Assembly (NCBI GenBank): GCA_032718475.1
Contig: JAUCBJ010003646.1
Location: 1-24,470 of the forward strand
Origin: Nemertoderma westbladi
Taxonomy: Eukaryota; Xenacoelomorpha; Nemertodermatida; Nemertodermatidae
Length of the DNA: 24,470 bases
Reading direction: 5' to 3'
In this document: piece by piece, positions 1-9,366 of the stretch
Layout: each line of letters opens with the position of its first letter
How positions within the stretch are numbered: the first letter of the stretch is position 1
Notes under the pieces: model-generated
Told to the model about the DNA's origin: nothing
Databases searched by the model: none
The model's input: only the letters and a program-made list of their open reading frames with translations
Translations under genes and position numbers: made by a program

Positions 1-720
1 TGGACTTTCACTAGTTAAGTAGTGCTGCAGTGCTGGATGGTTTCTTTCAGTGCATAAACACATAGTTCTGTGCCTAGGCCTTTCTTGAAACCAAACTACT
101 GAGAATTGGAAGTGTAAAGGTATGCTAGCTGTATCGATCTAGATATAATATACGCTCTATAATTTTACTACAACCCGTTGCGGTCGCTATTTCCACGATA
201 ATTATCTGAATCAGTAATATCGGCGTTTTTATCCTTGACTAGAGGAATAATATAACTTACAATGAGCGGTGCTGGCATGTAACCATGAATATTTATTTAA
301 GAAAATAAGATGGATAGTAATTTATATATAATAACTGGGCCATGTTTAAAATGTTCACTCACTAATTTATCAGCACCTGCACTTTTGCCATTGCAAAGTT
401 ACCGATAGAAATAGCGACTTCAACGTCCGTTACAAGCATATCATCAGAAAAAATAATGCTTTGTAATCTCTTTTCAACAGTAGATTCTAATAAATCATCA
501 TTTACTGAGTTGGATAGATTTGCTAATTTATCTTGGAAAAAATTGCAAATATTTTGCTCACCTACTGCTGGGCCTACTTTGGATGACAGAGGTGGTACCT
601 TGGAGCTACAGTTTTATTTAACATTGGACCAGAAATTATTCATAATATTATTATATAGAGACTCTAAACGGTTCGAACGAATCTACAGCTCATTTAATTT
701 ACAATGACGCAATATCTATT
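1..720 (-). pseudogene. Decayed LINE (non-LTR retrotransposon) reverse transcriptase fragment, LINE-B type
   Basis: Reading the minus strand from about 720 down to 1 gives a broken reverse transcriptase in several frames. In order: a linker (FWSNVK; QNICNFFQDKLANL at about 620-510), the stretch before RT (FSDDMLVTDVEVAISIG, about 450-405), then after a frameshift AGADKLVSEHFKHGPVIIYK, then IIPLVKDKNADITDSDNYRG (about 255-195), IERILYLDRYS, and QFGFKKGLGTELCVYALKET near 100-30. This is the RT fingers/palm region of AP-endonuclease-type LINEs. At least three frameshifts and stops mean it is dead. It runs off the left edge before the catalytic motifs. It lies downstream of the hemopexin-like exons, in the same orientation. 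Clade not assigned. Confidence 0.8.
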
Positions 721-1339
721 CCTTAAAGATACTGTAACCAATGAATATACATATTTTAGTATCATCATTCATCAGTTCCTATAATTTATCACCTTTGGGG
801 GAATAAAACGAGAATTTGAGTAGATGGCATCTATACCTTTAGATCCCTTAATAAGGAATATATAGTATAATATAATAACAATAATAATAACAATAATATA
901 ATAATATGAGGATAATCTATTTGATCGCTTACTAAAGTATAGTATAATTCAATAGTAATCTGTTTATCTGTAATATCTGTATCAATCGAATATCAACAGT
1001 TGCCACTTCATTAATTAGTTTTATATTACAAACGTGGTGTACATTCTTAGTGCTTCATTCAAAAGAGCCCCCCCCCCCCCCCCCCCCCCCCCCAGTTTTA
1101 GGCTGGAGAATTCCAATCGAACTTATATTTTTGTCACCCTACTTCCCCGAAATCAATGTCTAATTTCCCAATGCATCCAGAAAAATAAGTGAGTTAAAAG
1201 TTGTTTCTATGAATAAAAGGATTCTCTGTTATAACCACTCACCTCGATCGCGCAGCATTGAATAGACCCTTTACCAGTCCAAATATTTTTTTAAATGTAA
1301 TAGAAGACAGGGATCAAATAACAAATAATAATTAATTAC
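721..1339. other. Non-coding stretch with AAT-rich microsatellite and a 26-C run
   Basis: AT-rich DNA between the LINE fragment and exon 6. It holds an ATA/AAT microsatellite-like patch at about 869-907 and a homopolymer run of 26 C at 1068-1093. A possible 26-nt micro-exon (1243-1268, minus) is discussed in the findings. I recognise no other gene. Confidence 0.6.
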
Positions 1340-1454
1340 CTTCATAATGTCGACCATAGCGACCAGCAATTAATGACTTATGTTTAACACATTGAGTGTG
1401 ACAGTCATACACATAGTAATGCTCATCACAGAACACAACCAAAATGCGATCATC
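1340..1454 (-). CDS. Exon 6 of hemopexin-like gene
   Basis: Minus-strand internal exon of 115 nt. The acceptor is a pyrimidine-rich tract ending in cag at 1455-1457; the donor is AAG|gtaatt at 1340/1339. It enters in phase 0, matching the phase-0 exit of exon 5, and leaves in phase 1. It encodes residues about 205-242 of the assembled protein, including DDRILVVFCDEHYYVYDC, the second and third strands of the fourth hemopexin-like repeat, directly following WDAAYYR from exon 5. The frame runs into a stop just past the donor, as expected for an intron. The gene must continue to the left; no confident next exon is seen, so the protein end is unknown. Hemopexin-type family membership is inferred from repeat pattern only. 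Confidence 0.62.
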
Positions 1455-2583
1455 CTGAATAGTAAATTGCAATAATTTAAATAAGAAGATTATTCACTAA
1501 ATTGAATTTTGTTACTTTTATTTACTCTCCCAGCACAATCCAGGTTCTTAAAAAGCTGGGTGGCTCAGCAGAGGGTCGACACCAGCACCACCCTGCACCA
1601 CCTATGCTATGCTATATATTGTTTAAACGTTTATGCTTTATTCCCGTCTTTAGTCAGTTTTCTCACATTGGGAGTTATTGAAGAAAATGTTATCGATGGA
1701 ATAGACTGATTTTCTTCTTATCGAGATCGCGAAACATTAATGAGATAGAATCATTAATCGATTAGAGATGGTAAGTAATTTGGACCTCCTCATTAAATAA
1801 CCAGTAAGGTTGCCGAACCGCATTACATTGTATGAGTATGGTGGTCGAGCTTTCTTATCGAAGTGCAAGTAATGGTAAACTTAATCGAAAACGGTAGATA
1901 ATAAATAGAGTTATTTGAGGTTCTGTGCTTGTTTCGAAGATAAACCGCCAGGTTATCGAGTTGGTGGAGTTTGAATTTCGTACTGGGGCTCTCACCCAAC
2001 GATATGGGAACCTGGCATCTGCGGGGGGGGGGGGGGGGGGGGGGGGTAAGGAAAAAGTGTTGGAAGATATATTTACAGAGTGTTTACCCTGGCAGCCTCC
2101 CTGCTGCTTATAAGAAGTAACAGCTAAGAGAGAGGTCCCTTCGGGTTGCCTCTGGTGGTTCGTGTTTCACACATCCATCAATCACTTTATAGAGAGGGAT
2201 TTTGGCAATGCCTGTTACTATTCAGGCTAATCTTTTATAAATGAAGCCATTGTGAATAACTTTGGACTAGATGTGTTCAAATCAGGAGAACAGAGATTAA
2301 TTCAGCAAAAGCCAGGCGGTTTCGAGCTGAATGAATAAAGTTAAAGCACGTGGTTTTATTGTCCTATACTTAATTGGTTGCAAACCATTATAATCTATTT
2401 TAAAATTAATAAAATATGAAAACAAGTAAAACATATGCCCTATCTAGAATTTGTCACACAGTCTGAAGTACAGTGTGGTCATGTACATTGTACAAGTGGC
2501 TAACCCATATATTTTGAAACTATAAAAATGATTCACCAGTCAGTATGTCTGTCACAACTGCCATAACCAATATCAGAACTCAC
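1455..2583. other. Intron 5 of the hemopexin-like gene, no gene seen; 24-G run
   Basis: About 1.1 kb between exons 5 and 6. It contains a run of 24 G at 2023-2046, which makes a short open frame look glycine-rich. Open frames at 1509-1709 and 1925-2113 resemble no family I know and have no splice context. Nothing else recognised. Confidence 0.5.
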
Positions 2584-2729
2584 CCTATAGTAAGCCGCAT
2601 CCCATTTCTCAGGTAATTTTCTGCCTTCTTTCACTGGAAATGCTTCATGTACTTTATTAATCCAAATTAATTCTCCCACATGATCATTTTGCGGTTCCAC
2701 AGCATATCTTACTATTACTTCATCTCCAT
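2584..2729 (-). CDS. Exon 5 of hemopexin-like gene
   Basis: Minus-strand internal exon of 146 nt. The acceptor follows a T-rich tract ending tttattag at 2730-2737; the donor is AGG|gtgagt, a strong consensus, at 2584/2583. It enters in phase 1, as required by the upstream exon 4, and leaves in phase 0. It encodes residues about 156-204: GDEVIVRYAVEPQND, then a loop with ELIWINKVHEAFPV, ending WDAAYYR, which opens the fourth repeat. The open frame extends further upstream through the intron (toward 2967) but that part overlaps antisense LINE sequence. The alternative acceptor cag at about 2810 would give the wrong phase, so the later acceptor was preferred. Confidence 0.65.
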
Positions 2730-2833
2730 CTAATAAATACACAAAATATGAACAATGTTTATTGAATATCATCACATAATAATAGTATAAATGTGAAATC
2801 TGAGTACTGATACTTTGAGTACTATTCTGTGCA

Positions 2834-3265
2834 CACAAGAAATGAGTTGGTGCCAGTTCCCAAGAAGGGCAACCTAACACTCTATGGATCTTTACGGGAA
2901 TCTCATTGATCTCGATTGCTGCAAAGCTATACAATAGAATTATATTAAATCGCATTAAGGATACCATTGAGAGACTGCTACGTGGAAATCAGAATGGGTT
3001 CCATAAATGTTGTGGGACCATGGACACCATTTAGGCACTTACAAGGATAATTGAAGTGTTATAAAAAAAAGACAGACATCAGGCACTGACTGATCTTGGT
3101 TGACTACTTCAAGGCCTTTGATTCAGTCCCTTGCTCACATATGTTCAGCATACTTATATGGGATTCCTGATATACTTATTGCAGCAATCAGATCAATATA
3201 CAATGGTTCAACGGCATTTGTGTCCACTGTTGATAGTGATACAGATCCATTCTAAGTGTAATGGG
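2834..3265 (+). pseudogene. LINE-A reverse transcriptase fragment, diverged copy
   Basis: Plus-strand fragment matching, at DNA level, the RT of the longer copy at 17719-19401. It starts in the segment encoding ELVPVPKKGNLTLYGS and ends in the part encoding STVDSDTDPF. The equivalents of the NQNGF region and of the motif A segment (DYFKAFDSV, about 3100-3130) are visible but broken by frameshifts and stops. Compared with the 16498 copy it is clearly older. It sits in intron 4 of the host gene, antisense to it. The apparent minus-strand frame 2533-2967 is partly its shadow. Confidence 0.85.
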
Positions 3266-3512
3266 AATCAAATAAAATAGTTTAGCTACATGTTTTGGAG
3301 TAACTGAGGTCAAGTCGAAAATATTGCACAAATTACCAATTGTTCTGAAATTACAGTCACTGCGAGACCTACAATCAAAACATACAAACAAAAGTAATTC
3401 AGCGAGAAAGCGAATACAAAGTTATTAGATCTACATAAACTCTGAGTAAACTCTGAGCAAATGATATGAACCTCGATTGCAACATTATGCATGGGTGGTG
3501 AAAAGGGAGTCC

Positions 3513-3886
3513 GGACAATTGCGACCCTGACAATTGCAACCCGGACAATTGCGACCTGGACAATTGCGACCCATGTTTTTAAATAAAAATTATGGGTCGC
3601 AATTGTCCGGTTCGCAATTGTCCGGGTCACAATTGTCCCGGTCGCAATTGCCCGGGTCGCAATTGTCAATGATATACAATGATACAATGATATTTATCAA
3701 TGAAATACATTACATATTTTTATCTGGATCCGGACAATTGCGACCCGGACAATTGCGAACCTGTCAATTGCGACCCGGTCAATTGCGACCCATCAATTTT
3801 TCCCAAAATCATGGGTCGCAATTGTCCGGGTCGCAATTGTCCGGGTCGCAATTGTCCGGGTCGCAATTGTCCAGGTCGCAATTGTC
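3513..3886. repeat. Double inverted array of a 15-bp unit (GGACAATTGCGACCC)
   Basis: Two successive hairpin-forming blocks. Block 1 (3513-3668) has about 4 forward units, a 23-bp AT-rich loop (around 3570-3597), then about 5 reverse-complement units. Block 2 (3730-3886) has about 4 forward units, a 20-bp loop, then 5 nearly perfect reverse units. The blocks are separated by about 60 bp. The unit GGACAATTGCGACCC contains the palindrome CAATTG. Because 15 is a multiple of 3, several frames stay open; the GSQLS- and NCPGR-repeat reading frames here are by-products, not proteins. A related array lies at 14945-15838. The layout fits the ends of a foldback-type element. Confidence 0.9.
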
Positions 3887-3890
3887 CTAA

Positions 3891-4269
3891 CATCGGTTAA
3901 AAGGCACCAAATTCTCTATGATCATAAATCTATGAGTTTGGTAGGGCAGTTTGAAAATAAGTCTTACGTTAATAGTACGCTTATATAGTTTGAAAAATAA
4001 AATTATTGATATAGTGTATTTAGTTTCCCTATGAACTGGCCCCACTTATGTAATATATCACATGACATGGAGTTGCTAGAATCAAGCATGTTTCCCAAAT
4101 GTAACGCCAGGGAAGGTTCAGCCCATTTAAACACTCGGAACAAGAACTTAGATTTTGAATTTTCTGCGACTACATTTGTACTGAATATTTAATGGTACTC
4201 TTTAGCGAACTCAGAACAAATCGAAACCATTCATTGAAGACCTAAAATTGACGGATACAGGAGAAACAG
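3891..4269. other. No gene recognised
   Basis: AT-rich sequence between the 15-bp array and the 3' side of the LINE-B copy. It may hold the decayed 3' end of that LINE, but I find no motif that proves it. Confidence 0.4.
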
Positions 4270-5940
4270 ATCAGTGTACGCCAGGACCCCCAAAAACATT
4301 GTACCTATGAAACAGGGAGAGAATCGGCGAGGCAACCGAACCCTGCCAGACTGACTCCATTGGATATTGCGAACGATTCTTAAGGACACAGCACGACTGG
4401 TTGGAATATATCCAAAGTAAGACTCGGAGGAAGAATGGGCTAAATCCTTTCTTGATTAGTTTCAAGAATAACTTCCACCACTCGACCATATCGACTGCTT
4501 TCGTTAGGTCGAGAAGGCAACCATAAACTGGAGTGGAGCATCGACTATAGTAGCCGATGACTTCAGTAGCTGTCCAAGTACATTGGGTGGTGTTGGAGCC
4601 ATGCTGAAACCCAAACTGTAGTTTGGGTTTCAGCCACCAATCTGCCTGGGATAGAAGCATAACCCATTCAAATAGTTTAATTATCAACGAGGAGAGAACG
4701 ATTGCCCTGTAATTATTAGAAACTGTTAAATCGTCCAGTTTATCTTTAATCAGTGGTAGTATTACGCAAGTAAGCAGAAACTGTGCATTAAGAATGTATT
4801 TAATAAATTACTAATGTGACAAACGTGGGCCGTTTATCAAACAGTCTGAATCAAAACCAAATGCAACGTCCAATTTAAAACTTTTTAGTCTTTGTAAACC
4901 AACCTTCCTTAACCAAATCTTGGGTGGTTGGAGGGCTGTCCGCTGCGGTCGAACCTTGTAGTTTACCATTAATAATCTCCTTTAACGACTCTATGTCCAT
5001 ATCATACGTTTGATTAAATAACTGATAATAAATCTACAAGAAACGATTGGCAATGGCCAGAGAGTCGGTGCAACCATCGAATGAAGAACTTACTTCTATG
5101 GAGACTGAACGGAGTTTCTTAATTTCTGTGAACATATCCGAATTACTCAAACAGGCCTGCAATAACTTATCTGCCGAACGCTTCAGATGGCGGACTGCAT
5201 ACTTATATTGGGCCCGCATGACTCGCCTCATATGATATAGGTTACCATTCTCATTTGCATTAAGATGACCTACCGACAACCACAGGCTATGCCAGAATGT
5301 AGCTGTGTCCTTAAAGGGTTTTACGTGTTCCCTCCATCCAGGAATGACATCATTTTTGTTATACAAAACAGGGAAGCCCCCATTCCCAGCACTGGTATTA
5401 ATTAAGCAACTAGCACTATTATCAATACATTCTAGAATTCCAAGCACATAACTTTCTACTCCTAACCTATGAGATCTATCATTGCAAAAAATATTATCGC
5501 ACGAAACAATAACATCTGCAGCATCCATATCGTTTAAAGCAGATTGTAGTTTAGAACTAAATTCAGATTGTTGTGCTAAAGTAGCACGTTTATACTTTGG
5601 TTTCAAATTATTATTATGTTGTCAACATTATTATCATCTATAGCAACTGATGCACCTATACTGAATTTTGAAAAAATTGGACAGTGGTAAGACAAATTAG
5701 CACCAGAGTGTACTACTCCAGACTCTAAAATATAATTGCACAACCTAGAATTGATAAAAAAGTTATCTAACTTAGAAAAATATACAGATTGGTCCCTATA
5801 ATGTGTATAGGTACAATCAATGGGGTTTAAAACTAACGACTAAATGACTAAAAACCATATTTACATGCAAAGATTGCCGTGCAAAATCTGCATTGAAATC
5901 GGCATTAAGAATAAGATCCGAAAATGTAATAGTTAGTGGT
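4270..5940 (-). pseudogene. Decayed LINE-B copy: endonuclease C-terminus, linker and reverse transcriptase N-terminal half
   Basis: Read on the minus strand from 5940. A piece of AP endonuclease comes first: ADFNADFARQSL (matching the family GDFN segment), then SKLDNFFINSRLCNYILE and LSYHCPI (the family has SDHCP; here the Asp is Tyr). Next is a 190-residue open linker (5606-5034) with IPGWREHVKPFKDTATFWHS and YKYAVRHLKRSADKL. Then GFDSDCLINGPRL, and RT sequence open from about 4795 to 4271: VILPLIKDKLDDLTVSNNYR, KLFEWVMLL, LQFGFQHGSNTTQCTW, motif A VYGCLLDLTKAVDMVEWWKL, and motif B-like VWQGSVASPILSL. The YADD box is missing, so it is truncated and dead. It is a different family from LINE-A. 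Confidence 0.85.
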
Positions 5941-6300
5941 CTAGTTCAGGGAGTCCACATGGAATTCGTCTCTGAGTTTGGTATAAATCGCTAGACTCGC
6001 TACATCTTCTGTGGATGCGTAAAAATTGGCTATGAATTACGGATAGTAGTAATTTCTTATCGAGGAAGCTATCTTAATGAATCGGGAGTTTATTGTTTGT
6101 TTGTTTTTTGTAAAGTTTAGTTGTTAGTATTTCTAGTATTTCTTTGTTAATCTGTATCAAAACGTCAAGGAATAATGGGAGTGAAATGTAGGAGTATTCA
6201 ATGGTGAATTGTATATCAGAGTTTTGGATTAAGTTGTTACAAGAGGACTTAAATTTTATGTATGTTATGAATATCCTGCATTAGCTAGCATACATTGTAC
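5941..6300 (-). pseudogene. Penelope-like retroelement reverse transcriptase fragment
   Basis: Minus strand, several frames. From about 6240: NNLIQNSDIQFTIEYSYIS, then LPLFLDVLIQINKEI, TTKLYKKQTINSRFI, then after a frameshift KLLLSVIHSQFLRIHRRCS and DLYQTQRRIPCGLP. This order (IxFTxE, LPFLDVLI, T+LY+KPT, then SQFLRI+R+CS) is what follows the RT catalytic core in Penelope-like elements and similar GIY-YIG-linked RTs. The catalytic motifs themselves are not here. It abuts the endonuclease remnant of LINE-B at about 5940, so one element probably broke or inserted into the other. Family assignment is from memory of these motifs, without a search. Confidence 0.6.
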
Positions 6301-6436
6301 TATACCGTAACTGTCGTCAACAAAACATTTATAAAATGGAATAGGATACATTTTTATATCATCTGGAGTGGATATGTTCGGTCTGAGGCTGAGGTAGTTT
6401 TGTTAAGAGTAGGTACTATACCACCTGTATCAACCA

Positions 6437-6706
6437 CCCTCACGTGAATGCAGATTAAGATTCAGTGGGCACTGCTGGAGAAGTAAAGACGAGGTCATAC
6501 TAGATCTACTTTTCTGGCAACCAAAACATGGAAAGTGTACCCGTAGATGACTGGCTATAAGATATATAGATCAGCTTGAAAGGGATACTGAACTTGAGAG
6601 AAAGGAAATTGCGATAACTATGGAGAATCGTGAAGCCTGGAAGGATCTCAATTCCACTGTCCAATGTCCAAGTTCGCTCAACCTACTAGTAGTAGTAGAA
6701 ATTAAT
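6437..6706 (+). pseudogene. LINE 3' end (RT C-terminal region), LINE-A relative, with TAG-repeat tail
   Basis: Plus strand, single frame with one stop: RLRFSGHCWRSKDEVILDLL, FWQPKHGKCTRR, stop, then RYIDQLERDT and ENREAWKDL. This parallels the C-terminus of the LINE-A copies (RFAGHC, LVLWQPHG, MGDRELWR) but is clearly a different subfamily. The coding part is followed by (TAG)n-like sequence at about 6687-6700, the same kind of tail as on LINE-A. It is 5'-truncated: only the last ~80 codons remain. Confidence 0.78.
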
Positions 6707-6871
6707 TAAGGTTTGTATTTTTTGTGAATATTTTTTGGCTCAGCCTACTGGATGCTCATGCTCACATTGATGCTGGCCATGAAAATTATCGACAAGGCCT
6801 TTATTGTATTCACCAATACTGAGAATAAACGAGTTCATCAATCTATCTATAGACTGTAATTTGCTAAGACA

Positions 6872-7034
6872 TATTGTTGTTCGCCAGAATATGTTACGGT
6901 TTCATTCTTTAATAACTCTCCTGCACTTTGACGAAAATTGTTCATTTTGGTTCCAATTGAAAGCCACAATATAAATTTAGACTTTGGTATAAAACATGAT
7001 GCGGTTGCCATCATTGCCATAGCAACGCTTAAAT
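6872..7034. repeat. Left terminal inverted repeat of the mariner-like element
   Basis: Matches the reverse complement of 8471-8645. The best-conserved part runs from 6882 to about 7000; the outermost bases differ from the right end. A minus-strand open frame at 6847-7038 lies over it and is not a gene. Confidence 0.85.
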
Positions 7035-7146
7035 ACAAATCCAGTATTGTGATATGATCATCAATGTGATATTAATATGATATTGATGTGATGTTAATTA
7101 ATTTCATTTTTAAATGCTTTAACAGTTAGTTAAAAAATTTCACTAG

Positions 7147-8226
7147 TTTAAAACAAACAAATTAAAGTGGAGCTAGAAAAAAAGTCAGTATACTTCGATG
7201 TGGGCACCACCAACAGCCTGGACCTTCTTTGTTTCATTTCACCATGAGATCTTTGTAAATGAGACATAGGGACATCCTGGAATGCTTGAGAAATGGCAGT
7301 CTGGAGCTCATTTAAGTTTCTAACGTGTTGAGCGTATACAATGTTCTTAATGTAACTCCAGAGGTAAAAGTCAGTAAGATCTGGTGATCTAGAAGGCCAA
7401 GATATGGGTCCATTGCGGCCAATCCATTGCCCTGGGAATGTCCTATCCAGATAGGCACGGACAGACAAAGCCCAATGCAGAGGTGCTCCATCTTGTTAAA
7501 AGTCGTAATGGTCATTGTTGTTTAGAAGAGGAATAAAATAGGTCTGTAACATAGACAGTTAGTTAACACTATTGACATTAGTTTGTTTAGAAGAGGAATA
7601 AAATAGGTCTGTAACATAGACAGTTAGTTAACACTATTGACATTAGTGTTGAAGAAGTATGGCCCGATTAATCTATTCGCTGACATTGCTGCCCAGACTG
7701 TGATCTTTGGTGTATCTCTAAAACGATGGACTACTTTCTAAGGTTTCTCCCTACCCCAGATTCTACAATTCCACCGATTTACGTTCCAAGAGAGGTGAAA
7801 AGTTGCTTCATTGCTGAAAAAATTAAATCAGGAGACTTATCTTTGATAAATGATTCCAATAGCGCAGCCTTACTTACCCTGTTTGTTTGAATGGTCGTTG
7901 GATACAAACCATGGAGCACTTGTAGTTTCAAAGCAAACAAGCAAAACACTACCTACACTAAGACCAGTACCTAAAGCAACACATTGCAATGATGTTCGTG
8001 GGATATTCTGTAAGGTCTGTTTTATGCTGTCTACTTGTTCTTGCATTTGAGATGTGTGTCCTGAACCACGCTTCCTCAATAGAGTCTTTTCATTGTGGAA
8101 CTTTAATAATACCAGCCTTGCGATATCCATCCGAACTGGACGCCTTTGGGTTGGATACTCATGGCCAAACTGTAAAGCAGTTAGCTTAGATGAACCAGTC
8201 TGATAGTAAGTTTTGATTATAAACAC
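7147..8226 (-). pseudogene. Decayed mariner-like transposase with DUF4817-type N-terminus
   Basis: Minus strand, four main pieces. The N-terminal part (8226-7870) holds TYYQTGSSKLTALQFGHEYP and TQRRPVRMDIARLVLLKF, a DUF4817-like helix-turn-helix start, then PRTSLQCVALGTGLSVGSV. The catalytic region follows: SNEATFHLSWNVNRWNCRIW (7815 downward), where the family has SDE, so the first catalytic Asp is Asn. After PKITVWAAMSANRLIGPYFF comes a 65-bp tandem duplication. The second motif is F-stop-QDGAPLHWALSVRAYL, with TAA at 7496-7498 where Gln is usual. The third is RSPDLTDFYLW (Asp codon 7370-7372), two residues shorter than the usual PDLTPLDFFLW. Several frameshifts; non-functional. Confidence 0.85.
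7518..7647. repeat. Perfect 65-bp tandem duplication inside the transposase remnant
   Basis: Positions 7518-7582 and 7583-7647 are identical as far as I can read. The duplication lies between the first and second catalytic motifs of the dead transposase. Perfect identity in an otherwise decayed element implies that the duplication is recent. Confidence 0.9.
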
Positions 8227-8470
8227 TTTCTGATCACCTGTAAATATTGTTACACCACCCCACCATTAAAATAACAACCAAAAAACATGAAAATAACACG
8301 AAAATAGAAACCTAAACAAGACAAGTAACCACAAAAACAACCACAAATTTACTGCTTGTTAGTAAAATAAGCCAGTCTGGAATATAACTTGTTACCTAGC
8401 AACAGTAACTAATTCAAACTAATGTTTGACATTTTTTTTAGTTTTTACCTTTATTTTAGAACCTTTTCAT

Positions 8471-8645
8471 TTTAAAGCTTTGCTATGGCAATGATGGCAT
8501 TTGAGAACCACAATCATGTTTTATACCAAAGTCTAAGTTTATATTCTGGCTTTCAATTGGAACCAAAATGAACAATTTTCGTGAAAGTGCAGGAGAGTTA
8601 TTAAAGAATGAAACCATAACATATTCTGGCGTACACCCTGTATAA
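8471..8645. repeat. Right terminal inverted repeat of the mariner-like element
   Basis: Reverse complement of 6872-7034 with few differences, plus the intact outer end gtacaccctgtat at 8631-8643. It is the 5' side of the element relative to the transposase. Confidence 0.85.
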
Positions 8646-9073
8646 CGGAATGGGGTATGGGGAATACTGTTGTATAATTTTTAAGTATAATTATTTAAAT
8701 CTTATACTAGAAAATAATTAATATCCTTTAAGAGGCAGGTTGAAATTGCTGTTTTTACCCTAATCAATTTAATTAACTATAATTAACTGCTATTATCTTA
8801 GTTTCTAGAATGCCATATGGAAATTCAACTTGGAATATTTCTAAACTTTTGCCAGACTACATTTGTACCAAGTTTGGATAGATTTCATTAAGATTTGGCT
8901 GAGTTATTAACGTTTAAAATTGAACACAACAGATCAACAGAACAACAGACACACCGATTGAGTTAGTGGTACCTGTATGCTAAGCTCGCTTACTTTCGTC
9001 GCTCGCCCCACAAAGTAAATTTCAGGTAAATTACAGTATGATAAATACTATACACTTTATTTGTTTTACATAC
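8646..9073. other. Intronic DNA; likely dispersed-repeat end around 8855-9012
   Basis: No gene. The part from about 8855 (accaagtttgg) through the run of ACAGA/ACAACAGAC motifs to ctcgcttactttcgtcgctc near 9003 has the look of the 3' end of a dispersed invertebrate repeat. This is recognition by style only. Confidence 0.35.
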
Positions 9074-9276
9074 CATTGGAAGTAATTTGAATAGATAATA
9101 AATTTGGTCTGGCATCATCTTCTTCACATTCATTGGAATGATAGTAAGCTGCAGCATTGATCATATGAGCATCATAGTTAGAACTATGATCACCTAGTTC
9201 GATATCCTTGCGTTCAATCATTTCGTTATTATCATTATAGAAGTACCTGGCGCCGTCACCAACCAAGTACAGTATG
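9074..9276 (-). CDS. Exon 4 of hemopexin-like gene
   Basis: Minus-strand internal exon of 203 nt. The acceptor is aatattacag ending at 9277; the donor is AATG|gtatgt at 9074/9073, near consensus. Only one frame is open across it; it enters in phase 2 and leaves in phase 1. It encodes residues about 88-155: ILYLVGDGARYFYNDNN (second-repeat strands, the counterpart of the YxFKGDxYW segment of hemopexins), then an acidic stretch, then INAAAYYHSN, which opens the third repeat, and SIQITSN. The INAAAYY box is the same signature seen in exons 2, 3 and 5. No stop or frameshift and normal codon use, in contrast to the surrounding decayed elements. Confidence 0.7.
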
Positions 9277-9366
9277 CTGTAATATTTAAATGATTATATA
9301 TGAATGTATATATTGAAATAATTTATAATAAACTAATTTACATTAGAAGGAACTCCAATTATATTT

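Larger units (their letters stand above)
6872..8645 (-). mobile_element. Mariner-like (IS630/Tc1/mariner superfamily) DNA transposon with long terminal inverted repeats
   Basis: An almost whole element of about 1.77 kb. A left terminal inverted repeat (about 6872-7034) and a right one (about 8471-8645) are clear reverse complements over about 160 bp with a few substitutions and a short indel; shared blocks include the cgccagaatatgtta segment and the one around ggtataaaacatga. The right end finishes with tacaccctgtat, a terminus common in this superfamily, next to TA; the left outer 15 bp have diverged. Inside is a decayed transposase on the minus strand. It lies in intron 4 of the host gene. 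With a broken transposase it cannot move by itself. Confidence 0.85.

Noticed and set aside
1540-1600. tRNA-like A-box (ggtggctcagcagaggg)
   Set aside because: No B-box at the right distance and no stems; too weak.
1925-2113. Glycine-rich protein frame
   Set aside because: The glycines come from the 24-G homopolymer; no splice or family support.
2533-2967. A single 144-codon gene on the minus strand
   Set aside because: Its first half is antisense to a LINE fragment; only 2584-2729 has splice-site and repeat support as a host exon.
3513-3886. CRISPR-like array
   Set aside because: Units are directly adjacent without unique spacers, change orientation, and the setting is eukaryotic.
3534-3900. 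Two repeat-rich reading frames (GSQLS and GRNCP repeats) that could pass for repeat proteins
   Set aside because: They are frames through a 15-bp inverted array; every frame of such an array stays open on both strands.
6847-7038. Minus-strand frame of 63 codons
   Set aside because: It lies on the left terminal inverted repeat of the mariner-like element.
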